A stretch of 64,000 bases of DNA from Methanoculleus sp. MH98A (GCF_000691865.1 NZ_JMIO01000006.1:62001-126000), one strand, 5' to 3'; numbered from the stretch's first letter, positions 36,711 through 45,640 are shown. The notes: generated by a model from the letters alone, not told the origin. Translations and numbers: made by a program.

Positions 36711-37462
36711 AGATCATACAGATCGTCGGCCGCTCGAACACCGGGAAGACCACGTTCATAAAGAGCCTGATCGGGGCGCTTTCCAAACAAGGGACCGTCG
36801 GAGCAGTCAAACACCTGGGACACCACGGCTTTTCGCTCGAGCCCGGAAAGGACACGACCCTGTATTATGAATCGTATGCTGCTATATCCGGCGGTGTCGA
36901 CGAGGAGAAGTCGGTCATCGTCAGGCGGGAGAACGATCTTAACTCCACACTGGAGATCCTCTGCAACGCCGGGGTTGAGTATGCTATACTCGAGGGGTTC
37001 AAGTCGAGATCGTTTCCGCGGATAGTGATCGGCGATCTCGAAAGCGAGAACGTCGTGCTCCGCAACCCCACTATCGAGGAGGCGATCGCCGCACTCGACC
37101 GGTTCGAGGACTACCATACCGTCGAGGGGCTGGTCAGGGAACTGAAGCGCGAGTGCGACGTCCCGCACGCCGGGGCCATCCTCACCTTCAACGGGATCGT
37201 CAGGGAATGGTCGGGGGACGACCGGACCGAATACATGGACTTCGACGAGACCGTCGACGCCGTGACGGAGAGCATCCGAAAAGAGATGGAAACCGTCCCG
37301 GGAATCATCGGTGCCCGGTTCTACCACCGGAAAGGGCGCCTCTATGCTGGAGAGGATATAACATATCTTGCTATACTTGCGGAACACCGGCAGGAGGCGT
37401 TCGCCGCCGCCGCCAACGCAATTGACAGGCTAAAACGAGAACTACACGACGTGGAGAAGTGA
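36707..37462 (+). CDS. MobB-MoaE fusion (molybdopterin biosynthesis)
   Basis: A 251-residue two-domain protein. Residues 1 to about 145 are MobB-like, with the P-loop IVGRSNTGKTTF and AVKHLGHHGF (GTP binding for cofactor maturation). From about residue 150 it is MoaE, the large subunit of molybdopterin synthase, with HAGAILTFNGIVREWS, GARFYHRKGRLYAGE (active-site lysine) and a final RLKRELHDVEK. MoaE with MoaD puts the dithiolene sulfurs on the pterin. The fusion joins the synthase and nucleotide-attachment steps. Methanogens need this cofactor for formylmethanofuran dehydrogenase. Confidence 0.9.
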   Translation: MKIIQIVGRSNTGKTTFIKSLIGALSKQGTVGAVKHLGHHGFSLEPGKDTTLYYESYAAISGGVDEEKSVIVRRENDLNSTLEILCNAGVEYAILEGFKSRSFPRIVIGDLESENVVLRNPTIEEAIAALDRFEDYHTVEGLVRELKRECDVPHAGAILTFNGIVREWSGDDRTEYMDFDETVDAVTESIRKEMETVPGIIGARFYHRKGRLYAGEDITYLAILAEHRQEAFAAAANAIDRLKRELHDVEK

Positions 37463-37466
37463 TGGG

Positions 37467-38837
37467 ATGCGAAATGGAAAACAGATGTTTGGAACGAACG
37501 GCGTGCGGGGTGTGATCGGAGAGACGATGTCGCCGGCCCTCGTCCTCAAGATCGGCGCAGCGCTCGGATCGATGAGGAGAGGCACCATCGCAGTCGGCAG
37601 AGACACGCGAACATCCGGCGAAGCCCTGACCCATGCCCTCAAGGCCGGACTCCTGATGACGGGGTGCGACGTGGTGGACATGGGCGTCCTCCCCACCCCG
37701 GCCCTGCAGTACATCATCAAGACCAACCGGTTTGGCGGCGGCGCGATGATCACCGCATCCCACAACCCGCCCGAGTATAACGGCGTGAAGATCGTCGAGG
37801 CCGACGGTACCGAGATGTCCGATGAGGAGATCATCCGGCTCGAAGGCCGGTTCTTTGCAGAGGAGTTCGATGTGGTCGAGTGGGACGGTGTCGGCAAGGA
37901 GAGCGCCGCACCCGTCCGGCTGGAGGAGTACATCGAGGCCGTCGTGAACCACTTCCCGGAAGGCATCGGCAAGGGCATGACCGTCGTCGTCGACCCCGGC
38001 TCCGGGCCCGCAGCGCTCACGACCCCGATCATCCTCTCGAGGATGGGGTGCCGGGTCCATACCATCAACGGCAGGCTCGACGGCACCTTCCCGGGCCGGA
38101 TGCCCGAACCGACCCCCGAAGGATTGCAGCCCCTCTCGGAGATGGTACTCGCTACGGGCGCCGACTTCGGGGTGGCGCACGACGGCGACGCAGACCGGGC
38201 GGTCTTCGTCGATACCAAAGGACGCTATATAGAAGAGAACTACGAGTTCGGTCTGGTCGAGGACTATGTCTGCGGTAGAAACGGCGGCGGACTCGTCGTC
38301 ACCCCGGTCGCCACCTCCCGGCTGATCCGGGATATCGCGGAGAAACACAACTGCACCGTCGACTACACACCCGTCGGGAGCATCTACGTCGCGAGGAGGA
38401 TGATCGAGCTGATCGGCGAGGGCAGGAAAGTCTCGTTCGGGGGCGAAGGAAACGGCGGGCTGATATACCCCGACCACCAGTTCTGCCGGGACGGGGGCAT
38501 GACCGCCGCCATGATGGTGGCGGTGCTCGCGAGCCATCAGGACAGGAAACTCTCGGATATCGTCGACGAACTCCCGGCGTATCACCTGGTCAAGGAGAAA
38601 TACCATACCGCCGACCCGGCGGCGCTGGTCCGCACCGTCGAAGAGGCATTCACGGGAGAGACCGTCGAGAAGATCGACGGCATCAAGATCATCAGGGACA
38701 ACGTCTGGGCGCTGGTGCGGGCATCGGGCACGGAACCGATGATCAGGATCATGATCGAGGCAAAGGACCCGGCCGTCGCGGACGCCATGTACCGGGAGAT
38801 AATGATGGCCGCGACGGGCCGAAGGGCCAGAGCGTGA
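37467..38837 (+). CDS. glmM: Phosphoglucosamine mutase / phosphohexomutase
   Basis: A 456-residue alpha-D-phosphohexomutase. The phosphoserine loop is MITASHNPPEYNG (Ser about 98), the metal loop DGDADRAVF, the sugar-binding GEGNGGLIYPD, and the phosphate-binding loop VRASGTEPMIRI. Archaeal members interconvert glucosamine-6-P and -1-P (and other hexoses) for UDP-GlcNAc. The last residues (ATGRRARA) are encoded by a copy of the two-hairpin repeat, so the native C-terminus may have been altered slightly. The start is ATG 37467, with ATG 37485 (MFGTNGVRG) an alternative. Confidence 0.9.
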   Translation: MRNGKQMFGTNGVRGVIGETMSPALVLKIGAALGSMRRGTIAVGRDTRTSGEALTHALKAGLLMTGCDVVDMGVLPTPALQYIIKTNRFGGGAMITASHNPPEYNGVKIVEADGTEMSDEEIIRLEGRFFAEEFDVVEWDGVGKESAAPVRLEEYIEAVVNHFPEGIGKGMTVVVDPGSGPAALTTPIILSRMGCRVHTINGRLDGTFPGRMPEPTPEGLQPLSEMVLATGADFGVAHDGDADRAVFVDTKGRYIEENYEFGLVEDYVCGRNGGGLVVTPVATSRLIRDIAEKHNCTVDYTPVGSIYVARRMIELIGEGRKVSFGGEGNGGLIYPDHQFCRDGGMTAAMMVAVLASHQDRKLSDIVDELPAYHLVKEKYHTADPAALVRTVEEAFTGETVEKIDGIKIIRDNVWALVRASGTEPMIRIMIEAKDPAVADAMYREIMMAATGRRARA

Positions 38838-38858
38838 GAAAACCCGAAGGGTTTCGAA
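38811..38858 (+). repeat. Two-hairpin composite repeat overlapping the glmM 3' end
   Basis: GCGACG, hairpin 1 GGCC-GAAG-GGCC, linker AGAGCGTGAG, hairpin 2 AAACCC-GAA-GGGTTT, CGAAG. The TGA within the linker is the stop codon of glmM. Confidence 0.75.
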
Positions 38859-38860
38859 GC

Positions 38861-38912
38861 GCGACGGACGGGACGTCCGGAGCATGAGAAAACGCGAAGC
38901 GTTTTCGAAGCG
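38861..38912 (+). repeat. Two-hairpin composite repeat
   Basis: GCGAC, hairpin 1 GGACG-GGA-CGTCC, linker GGAGCATGAG, hairpin 2 AAAACGC-GAA-GCGTTTT, CGAAGCG. It follows the previous copy by two bases, and hairpin 2 is identical to that at 25905. Confidence 0.8.
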
Positions 38913-38950
38913 CGACGGGTCGCAGAGCCAGAGCGCGAGCACCAGGTGCA
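38912..38950 (+). repeat. Two-hairpin composite repeat, degenerate
   Basis: GCGACGGGTCGCAGAGCC, linker AGAGCGCGAG, then CACC-A-GGTG. Order and linker are kept, but the stems are shortened. It is the third copy in a tandem row. Confidence 0.55.
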
Positions 38951-39128
38951 CGCAGTCTGTCTGGCACGATCGCCTCACCGCGCCGACCCCTCACCCGCGG
39001 GATCGGGAGCCCCATGAATCAGTTCCGCCCGGGGTGCCCGGGATGACTGCTATACTCCACCTTATCCCTGATATTTTTGAGGAACTCTCCGAATCCATTG
39101 AAAAACATTCTTGTGAGAGGGGGGCAAT

Positions 39129-39137
39129 CTATATATC
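39129..39137 (+). promoter_or_regulatory. TATA box for the 1187-aa protein
   Basis: CTATATATC predicts a start near 39160. A GGGAGAG ribosome-binding site (39168-39174) follows before the ATG at 39187. Confidence 0.55.
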
Positions 39138-39186
39138 TGATAATGGACATGCATGATGCAGAACCCACGGGAGAGCGCTGATCAAA

Positions 39187-42100
39187 ATGGATGGAAAACT
39201 ACAGATAAAACAGAAGATCAACTCCGCTATCTCTTCTGGCGATCTGCGTGAGCTTGAAAAGGTGGTTTCGGACATATCGGAGACCCAGACGAGGAAGGAG
39301 AAGAGATCGCTCTACGAGCAGATGAATACCGCCCTGGTCGAAGCGGCGTTCAACGAAGGCCAGCCGGAACTCTTGAGCCAGCTCGTCGAACCGACCAGAG
39401 AAGAGATATTCGAACTCGCCAGGCGTGCCGCCGTCACCTATAGCGAGAAAAAGGACGAAGCGTGGTTCTCGGCAATATTCACCCTGGTCGATAAACTCGA
39501 TCGTAAAAGCCATCAATCCGATATCCTCGCCAGGATCTCCCGTGACCTTGTCGAGGCCGGGGTTGATTCCGGCGACATCCACTACATCGAGAAAGGCGGA
39601 GAGGCCTTCGATAAGATCAGCATCCGCAAATACCGTTCTGCAATCCTCTCCGAGATCATCCCGCTCTTCATCCAGTACGGGCAGAAGCACCAGAACGTCG
39701 ACATCATGCAGTATGCTCTCCAGATGCTTCCCGAGATCGGCGACATATCGCGGCAGTCCCAGCTCCACGCCGACGTGGCCCGGGCGATTGCGGGGGCAGG
39801 CATCGAGGCCGGCGACATCAACCTCGTGATCGGCGGGCTTTCAAGCGCCACCGAGATCAACCAGAAGATCCGGCGCACCAACTCGATCGCCGACATCGTG
39901 GACGCGACCTGGAAATCCTCGCTAAAGAAGGAGATCTCCGATGTCGAACAGATCATCGATTCCCTCCCGGACATCCCCGAAGAGCGGCTCACGGAGGTTC
40001 TCGCGATCCTGACCGAGCAGCTCCTCGACCGCCAGCGGGACAAGAAACAGGTATACACCAAACTGCTCAGGATCGACGACGAAAAACCGTGGGCAGGGCA
40101 GACCCTCGTCCTCGAACTCCTGAAGAAAGCCGAGCGGAGCGGGGAGCGCTGGTTCCTCGAGAAGGCGTTCGAGTTCAACGCCCGGGGCGCAGAGACCCAG
40201 CTCCCCATCGAAGAGATCGTCCTCTCCGGGATCGCGGTCGTCGAGAAGAGCGGCAACCCGACCATCCTCCTCGACATCACGCCGCTGATCGACGAGTCCT
40301 GCGACGCTACGAAAGCCGCCCAGCTCTACCGGCAGATCACCGACGCACTCTCCCGCATGGGCGACTTCTATCACGCAATCGAGGTCATGAAAAAGGCCAG
40401 CAGCAGTGCACAGAGGATCAACGCCCAATTTTTCGACACCAGTGTCCGCCTGATCAAGGAGGGTGTCCGGCGCGACGAGATCGGGCTCGTCCGCGAGAAC
40501 ATCCTCGCCACACTGGATATCGAGATCGCCGATTCGCTGGTTCACCAGGCGGTGACCGACTTCTGCAAGGAGTACGACTTTGACGAGGTCGTCAGGCATA
40601 TACCAGCCATAAAGGAACTCACCAGCTCGCACCGCGGACAGGACACCCTGCTTCTCGAGTGCAACACCATCCTGATCGAGCGAGGATTCGTTCGCCAGAA
40701 AGAGCCTTCGGCCCTCGTGGATCTGGTTAGCCAGATTGGAGAACAGGATCTCCGCGAGCAGGCAATCTCGACCATCGCGGTCGAGATGGCAAGGATCGGC
40801 GTCGTCCGGAAAGACCGGGATCTCCTCCGGAACGCGACCGGACTCACCTGCGAGATCGTGGATCAGCGGGCACGGGCCGAGGCGATGGGGGGCATCGTGG
40901 ACCAGGCTGCCGTGCTCGCCGTTGAGGACGCCGACCTCGACCTGCTCCACGGGATGCGGGTTCTCTCCACGTCCCTCTTGGAGCGGGACTACTGCCTCTT
41001 TGCGATGGGCAAGGTCGTCCACGGCCTGATCATGTACGGGATCGAGCAGCTCTCGCTCCAGGCGCTGGACGAGGCGGGCCAGATCCTCTCCCAGATCGCC
41101 GACCCGTCCCTGCAGCGGCAACTGGCCGATCCCCTCATCGAGGGCTACGTCCGGGTCGGGAGCCTGCAGGTGGCAGACCAGCTCACCCGGAGGAAGGCGC
41201 AGATCTTCGACGGCATGATGGAGCCGTTCGAAATAGCGCTCGATCTCCTCAAGACCAGCACCCCGCACGAGGAGGTATCGATCAAGATAGCAAGTTACGT
41301 CGATATCATGCTCGAGTACACACAGATCTACGCGAGCCCGATCTTTGCGGCACCCATGTCGCTCTTCTCCCTGGAGATCGACGGCGACTACGAGCGAACC
41401 GCCATGATCCAGCGGATCCTCACGTTCTTTACCGATTACACGAAAGAATTCGACTCGGCCGATCCCTATGAGGTGACGGCTTACCTGCTCGAAGGGATCG
41501 AAGGAGGGGCGGCAGCGCAGCCGGTGCTCGAACTGATGTACCGGCTCTTCGAGCACACCGGCGACGTCTACGCACGCTACACCGGGATGTACCGGATCGT
41601 GAGCGCCTACTCGGCTCTCGAAAACGTTGAGCAGGCCGAGACGATCATCCGGAGGCTCCACGAGACCATCGGCGACCTCTCCGATCCGTCCGTCCGCGCG
41701 ATCATGCTCTCCGACCTCGCCGGACTCATGGCCGGGATCGATCACGATGCAGCCAGGGAGTATCTTGCCGAGGCGCAGAAGACGCTCGATGCCATAGGGA
41801 GCGAGCGGGAGGCGTTCGTCAGGAAGAACCTGATCTACGCCGCAAGAAACCTCAGTGCCGTCAACCGGCAGGAAAAAGACGTCGAGTGGGCGATGGGGCA
41901 GGTCGGCAGGATCGAGGATCCGGTCGAATACGTCGACGCTCTCGCGGCAGTCTTCGACATGGTCAGCGAACCCGCACAGAGAAAGGAGATCCTCTCTTCG
42001 ATGTGCCACACCGTCGTGAACATCCCCTCCCCCTACGTCCGGCTCTCGATGCTCTTTGACGTGGCGCAGTTCGCCGAGACGTACGGCGACCAGGAGGAGA

Positions 42101-42750
42101 TCGAGGAACTGTTAAACGGCATGGAGCAGACCGCCGGCTACATTCAGATCCCGTTCATCACCGCCATGACGAAGCAGCGGATGGCCCAGATGCTCTTCTC
42201 GTTCTACCGGGCGAGCGGGAAACCTGCCGCCCGAGAGCGTGCCGCCGAAATTGTCTCCGCCATCGATGACGACAGGATCCGGTACAACCTGACGGTCCAG
42301 CTCGAGCAGACCATGCCCCAGTCATGGAAGAACACCGTCTATGCCAGGATCCTCGACTGCCGGGACAAAATCCGGAACGGCGAGTACACCACAAAGGACA
42401 TGGTCACGCTCGATCGGGCGATACGTGCGGCGCCCGACAGGGCAAAGCGGGCGGCCTACTACACGGAACTCTACCTCATTGCCCGGGGCGCAGGGCAGCA
42501 TGAGGTTGCGGACAGGATGCTGCTCTGCGCTCTCGAAGAGGCCCGAATCATCAGGCCGCTCTCACGGCGGGCATTCGTGCTCGGCGATATGGCGTGCCGG
42601 ATCTACGCGGAGCGTTACGAAGACCGCTCGAGAGAGATCCTCGATCTGGCCGTGAGCGAGGCGCTCAACATCCGCGACTCGATGATCCGGGACGAGGTAT
42701 ACGACGAGCTGGATATGTCCATGCGGATCATCCAGGAGCACTGGCTGTGA
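39187..42750 (+). CDS. Very large alpha-solenoid (TPR/HEAT-like) protein of unknown function
   Basis: A 1187-residue, apparently cytoplasmic protein with no signal peptide, membrane segment or catalytic motif. It is almost entirely helical and made of degenerate units of about 35-45 residues. Many end in short phrases such as 'IARxLVEAGVDSGDIxYIEKG', 'ARAIAGAGIEAGDINLVIGG' and 'VVEKSGNPTILLDI', like divergent TPR or HEAT repeats. It has its own TATA box and ribosome-binding site and overlaps acylphosphatase by GTGA. Known alpha-solenoids are scaffolds. I cannot assign a family; the long arrangement without a second domain is unusual. Confidence 0.8.
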   Translation: MDGKLQIKQKINSAISSGDLRELEKVVSDISETQTRKEKRSLYEQMNTALVEAAFNEGQPELLSQLVEPTREEIFELARRAAVTYSEKKDEAWFSAIFTLVDKLDRKSHQSDILARISRDLVEAGVDSGDIHYIEKGGEAFDKISIRKYRSAILSEIIPLFIQYGQKHQNVDIMQYALQMLPEIGDISRQSQLHADVARAIAGAGIEAGDINLVIGGLSSATEINQKIRRTNSIADIVDATWKSSLKKEISDVEQIIDSLPDIPEERLTEVLAILTEQLLDRQRDKKQVYTKLLRIDDEKPWAGQTLVLELLKKAERSGERWFLEKAFEFNARGAETQLPIEEIVLSGIAVVEKSGNPTILLDITPLIDESCDATKAAQLYRQITDALSRMGDFYHAIEVMKKASSSAQRINAQFFDTSVRLIKEGVRRDEIGLVRENILATLDIEIADSLVHQAVTDFCKEYDFDEVVRHIPAIKELTSSHRGQDTLLLECNTILIERGFVRQKEPSALVDLVSQIGEQDLREQAISTIAVEMARIGVVRKDRDLLRNATGLTCEIVDQRARAEAMGGIVDQAAVLAVEDADLDLLHGMRVLSTSLLERDYCLFAMGKVVHGLIMYGIEQLSLQALDEAGQILSQIADPSLQRQLADPLIEGYVRVGSLQVADQLTRRKAQIFDGMMEPFEIALDLLKTSTPHEEVSIKIASYVDIMLEYTQIYASPIFAAPMSLFSLEIDGDYERTAMIQRILTFFTDYTKEFDSADPYEVTAYLLEGIEGGAAAQPVLELMYRLFEHTGDVYARYTGMYRIVSAYSALENVEQAETIIRRLHETIGDLSDPSVRAIMLSDLAGLMAGIDHDAAREYLAEAQKTLDAIGSEREAFVRKNLIYAARNLSAVNRQEKDVEWAMGQVGRIEDPVEYVDALAAVFDMVSEPAQRKEILSSMCHTVVNIPSPYVRLSMLFDVAQFAETYGDQEEIEELLNGMEQTAGYIQIPFITAMTKQRMAQMLFSFYRASGKPAARERAAEIVSAIDDDRIRYNLTVQLEQTMPQSWKNTVYARILDCRDKIRNGEYTTKDMVTLDRAIRAAPDRAKRAAYYTELYLIARGAGQHEVADRMLLCALEEARIIRPLSRRAFVLGDMACRIYAERYEDRSREILDLAVSEALNIRDSMIRDEVYDELDMSMRIIQEHWL

Positions 42751-43034
42751 AGACAGTCGAGATCAAAGTCTCGGGAAGAGTGCAGGGCGTCGGGTTCCGC
42801 GCGTGCATCAAGAGGATCGCCACCAATCTCGGTGTCGGCGGCGAGGCGATGAATCTGCCCGACGGGCGGGTGCTCATCACCGCAACCGCCGACCCGGTCG
42901 TCCTCGACAAGTTTGTCTCCATGCTGTACGGGTGTCCCCGGGTCGTCATCAGGGATATCATCCAGCAGGAGGTTCCCCACGCCCCTTACCCCGAGTTCAC
43001 CATCCAGCGGGGCAGTTACCAGTACAGCACGTGA
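42747..43034 (+). CDS. acyP: Acylphosphatase
   Basis: A 95-residue alpha/beta protein with the signature VSGRVQGVGFRACIKRIA; catalytic Arg is at residue 18 and Asn at 36 (AMNLPDGRV). It hydrolyses acyl phosphates such as carbamoyl or acetyl phosphate. The GTG start overlaps the stop of the alpha-solenoid gene (GTGA), which indicates translational coupling. Its 3' end overlaps the end of cas1 on the other strand by 19 bases. Confidence 0.9.
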   Translation: MKTVEIKVSGRVQGVGFRACIKRIATNLGVGGEAMNLPDGRVLITATADPVVLDKFVSMLYGCPRVVIRDIIQQEVPHAPYPEFTIQRGSYQYST

Positions 43035-43951
43035 AACTCGGCGTTCGCAAGGAGCGCATCCCGCACGATGCGCACCTGCGCGTCGATACGGTCCTGATCG
43101 ATGGAGTCGCGGAGCGCCGTGGCCAGCCGGGACGAGAGATCACCGCCAAGATAACACCGCTTTTCTCCGCATTCGTAATCCCCGCTTGAGATCTCTTCGC
43201 GGGCAAACCGGATAACGGCGCGATCCACCATCGAGGCCTTCTGCGGTTCGATGAGGTCGTGGACGAAACTCCCCGCCCCTTCGTGAAGCATGCCGAGATC
43301 GGGATCGAGGTGAGCCCCGATCACCGAGACGCAACAGTTGCCGTAAAGCATCGCGTACCCGAGCGAGAACATTGCGTTGACGGGGTCGAGGTAAGGACGG
43401 CTCGTCCTGCGGCGGAACCCGAGTTCCGGCGGGAGCGTGCGGGAGAGAATCTCGTAGTACATATCGGTGGTCAGGCGGGAGAGCCGCCGCAGATTCTCCA
43501 TCGTGACCGAGGCCGAGAGTTCTTCCCGGGCCTGGTGGAGGAAGTCGAGTTCTCCGGCGTAGAAGATGTCGTGCCCGGTGTGGTCGTAGAGTTCCTCGAG
43601 GAGGAGAAGCCTCGACTGGAGAGCGGCCCGCGCGAGCGGCTGAGCGAACCGGTGGGGGCCGGCCCGCTCCTGGGCGAGGCGCACCGACTCGTCCGGCCGG
43701 TAGCCGTAAGGGTAGAGATACCCGACGGGCGTGCCGTCGATATCGAAGATAGTGATGGCAGCGCCGGCTTTGAGGAGATTCGTCACCGCCGAGGTGTGCA
43801 GGGTATGCCCGCCGACGACCAGAAGGTGCTTCACCGCCTGTATGGGATAACGCCGGGTATCGCTCCCGCGCGCGATGATGAGCTCCCGTGTCGTCGCCTT
43901 GATGTGCCCCCCGTAGCCGAAGACGGGGAGCCAGGGTTCCGTCGCTGCCAT
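43016..43951 (-). CDS. cas1: Cas1-family DNA integrase, solo (no CRISPR or other cas genes nearby)
   Basis: A 311-residue Cas1 homologue. The metal-binding residues appear intact: Glu152 (SVTMENLRRLSR), His223 (DLGMLHEGAG) and Asp232/Glu235 (FVHDLIEPQKAS). TSRPYLDPVNAMFSLGYAML is the usual family signature. Cas1 inserts spacers into CRISPR arrays, but solo Cas1 groups also exist, one of them the integrase of casposons. No cas2, array, family B polymerase or terminal inverted repeats are seen here, so I regard it as a solo Cas1 of unknown role. ATG 43951 follows GTGATC. Confidence 0.88.
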   Translation of the reverse strand: MAATEPWLPVFGYGGHIKATTRELIIARGSDTRRYPIQAVKHLLVVGGHTLHTSAVTNLLKAGAAITIFDIDGTPVGYLYPYGYRPDESVRLAQERAGPHRFAQPLARAALQSRLLLLEELYDHTGHDIFYAGELDFLHQAREELSASVTMENLRRLSRLTTDMYYEILSRTLPPELGFRRRTSRPYLDPVNAMFSLGYAMLYGNCCVSVIGAHLDPDLGMLHEGAGSFVHDLIEPQKASMVDRAVIRFAREEISSGDYECGEKRCYLGGDLSSRLATALRDSIDQDRIDAQVRIVRDALLANAEFHVLYW

Positions 43952-44215
43952 CTGATCACTCTGGAAATGACTATTGGGCTGTTTTCGATGATTAATGCAT
44001 CGAATCTCCCGGATACAGAGAGAACGCAATCTCAGTGTAAGAAGAGTGGATCGACCGGCCGGCCGCCTGTGCCGCCGCCGTCCGGTGCGGGTGCCCGCGG
44101 GGGCTGCTCCGGAGACGGTTCGGGGAGAAACACCCTGACGGCACGGGACAGTGGAGCCGGAGCAGTGGAGTGTCACGGCGTACCATGCCACGCATTGACA
44201 AACCTTTTCCGCACC
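43952..44215. other. Intergenic region between cas1 and paaK
   Basis: GC-rich, without a believable gene on either strand. It contains no CRISPR-like direct repeats and no obvious terminal inverted repeats, which matters for the solo cas1 next to it. Confidence 0.55.
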
Positions 44216-44222
44216 GCCGGCT

Positions 44223-44229
44223 CATATAA
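44223..44229 (+). promoter_or_regulatory. TATA-like box upstream of the phenylacetate-CoA ligase pair
   Basis: CATATAA lies in the cas1-paaK intergenic region and would give a leader of about 95 bases. A second candidate CAATATA (44296-44302) would give about 23 bases. Confidence 0.35.
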
Positions 44230-44350
44230 CGGTAAAGTATGCCCGACGGCCTGCCGGAGCGGGACCGTCAGGAGTATCGCAACCAGATACCGGGCAATAT
44301 AGCCGGATGGAGCACGATCTCTCCAACCGGCGAACAACCGATGGGATACT

Positions 44351-45640
44351 ATGTTCTGGAATAGAGAGATGGAGACGATCCGATCTAGCGAACTCGCGGA
44401 TCTGCAACTGAAGCGGCTGAAATGGTCGCTAGCCCAGGCACAGAAAGTAGGGCTGTACCAGAGAAAACTGAAAGATGCCGGCATCTCGCCCGACGACATC
44501 AGGACGCTCGACGACGTGGAGAAACTCCCTTTTACCTACAAAAAGGAGCTCCAGGCCGGATACCCGTTCGGCCTCTTCGCGGTTCCCTTAAAAGAGATCG
44601 TCCGAATTCACACCACCTCCGGCACGACGGGCAAGCCGACCGTTGTCGGCTACACCCGGCAGGACCTGGATAACTGGTCGGAACTGATCGCACGGAACAT
44701 GACGATGATCGGTCTTTCCGAGGACGACGTCTTTCAGAACGCCGTCAACTACGGCCTCTTCACCGGGGGGCTCGGGTTCCACTACGGCGCCGAGAAGATC
44801 GGGATGACCGTGATCCCGAGCGCGACCGGAAACACCCGCCGCCAGATCGAGATGATCGAGGACTTCGGGGTGACCGCCATCCACTGCACGCCGAGTTATG
44901 CCCTTCACCTCGCCGAGGTGGCCGAGTCGATGGGAAAGACGCTGGATACCCTGAAAACGGGGATATTCGGGGCCGAACCCTGGTCGGAGAGCATGCGGGC
45001 AGAGCTCGAACGGCGTCTCGGGGTGAAGGCCTACGACAGTTACGGGCTCTCGGAGATGTACGGTCCCGGCGTAGCGTTCGAGTGCCCGGAGAGGGACGGG
45101 CTTCACATATGGCACGACTGCTACCTTGTCGAGATCATCGATCCGGAGAGTGGCGAGCGGCTCGCTCCCGGGGAGCGCGGCGAACTCGTCATCACACCGC
45201 TCGTCAAGAACGCTCTGCCGCTCGTCCGCTACCGCACCGGCGACGTGACCCGGCTGATGGATGACGGGTGCGCCTGCGGGCGCGGGCAGAAGATCGAACG
45301 GATCACGGGCCGGAGCGACGATATGCTGGTCATCCGGGGGATCAACGTCTTCCCGTCCCAGATCGAGCACGTGCTGCGCGCCCTCCCGGAGGTCGGGGAG
45401 CAGTTCATCGTATATATTGATCGCGTCAAACATCTTGACGAGATGACTATCGAGGTAGAGATGAGCAGGGCGGGGTTCTCCGGCGAACTGCAGGATCTTG
45501 CCCGCATGCAGAAGAAGATCTCCGGCGAACTCCACAATACGCTCGGCCTTCGGACCGCGGTGAAACTGGTGGAGCCGGAAACGCTCCCCCGGTTCGAGGG
45601 GAAGGCAAAACGGGTCGTCGACCGCCGGGGGGCGATCTGA
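44351..45640 (+). CDS. paaK: Phenylacetate-CoA ligase (copy 1)
   Basis: A 429-residue acyl-adenylate-forming enzyme. Motifs include the ATP loop HTTSGTTGKPTVVGYT, YGLFTGGLGFHYGAEKIG, FGAEPWSESMRAELE, AYDSYGLSEMYGPG and the C-terminal hinge GRSDDMLVIRGINVFPSQIE. It activates an aryl acid with ATP and CoA. Methanogens use such enzymes with indolepyruvate oxidoreductase to salvage aryl acids from amino acids. The end overlaps the second copy by one base (TGATG). Confidence 0.9.
   Translation: MFWNREMETIRSSELADLQLKRLKWSLAQAQKVGLYQRKLKDAGISPDDIRTLDDVEKLPFTYKKELQAGYPFGLFAVPLKEIVRIHTTSGTTGKPTVVGYTRQDLDNWSELIARNMTMIGLSEDDVFQNAVNYGLFTGGLGFHYGAEKIGMTVIPSATGNTRRQIEMIEDFGVTAIHCTPSYALHLAEVAESMGKTLDTLKTGIFGAEPWSESMRAELERRLGVKAYDSYGLSEMYGPGVAFECPERDGLHIWHDCYLVEIIDPESGERLAPGERGELVITPLVKNALPLVRYRTGDVTRLMDDGCACGRGQKIERITGRSDDMLVIRGINVFPSQIEHVLRALPEVGEQFIVYIDRVKHLDEMTIEVEMSRAGFSGELQDLARMQKKISGELHNTLGLRTAVKLVEPETLPRFEGKAKRVVDRRGAI

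Noticed and set aside
39922-42009. A 695-codon frame antisense to the alpha-solenoid gene
   Set aside because: It has no ribosome-binding site or domain. The plus strand has a promoter, a ribosome-binding site and an overlapping downstream gene.
43952-44350. Casposon boundary or CRISPR leader next to cas1
   Set aside because: No terminal inverted repeats, target-site duplication, polB or direct repeats are visible.
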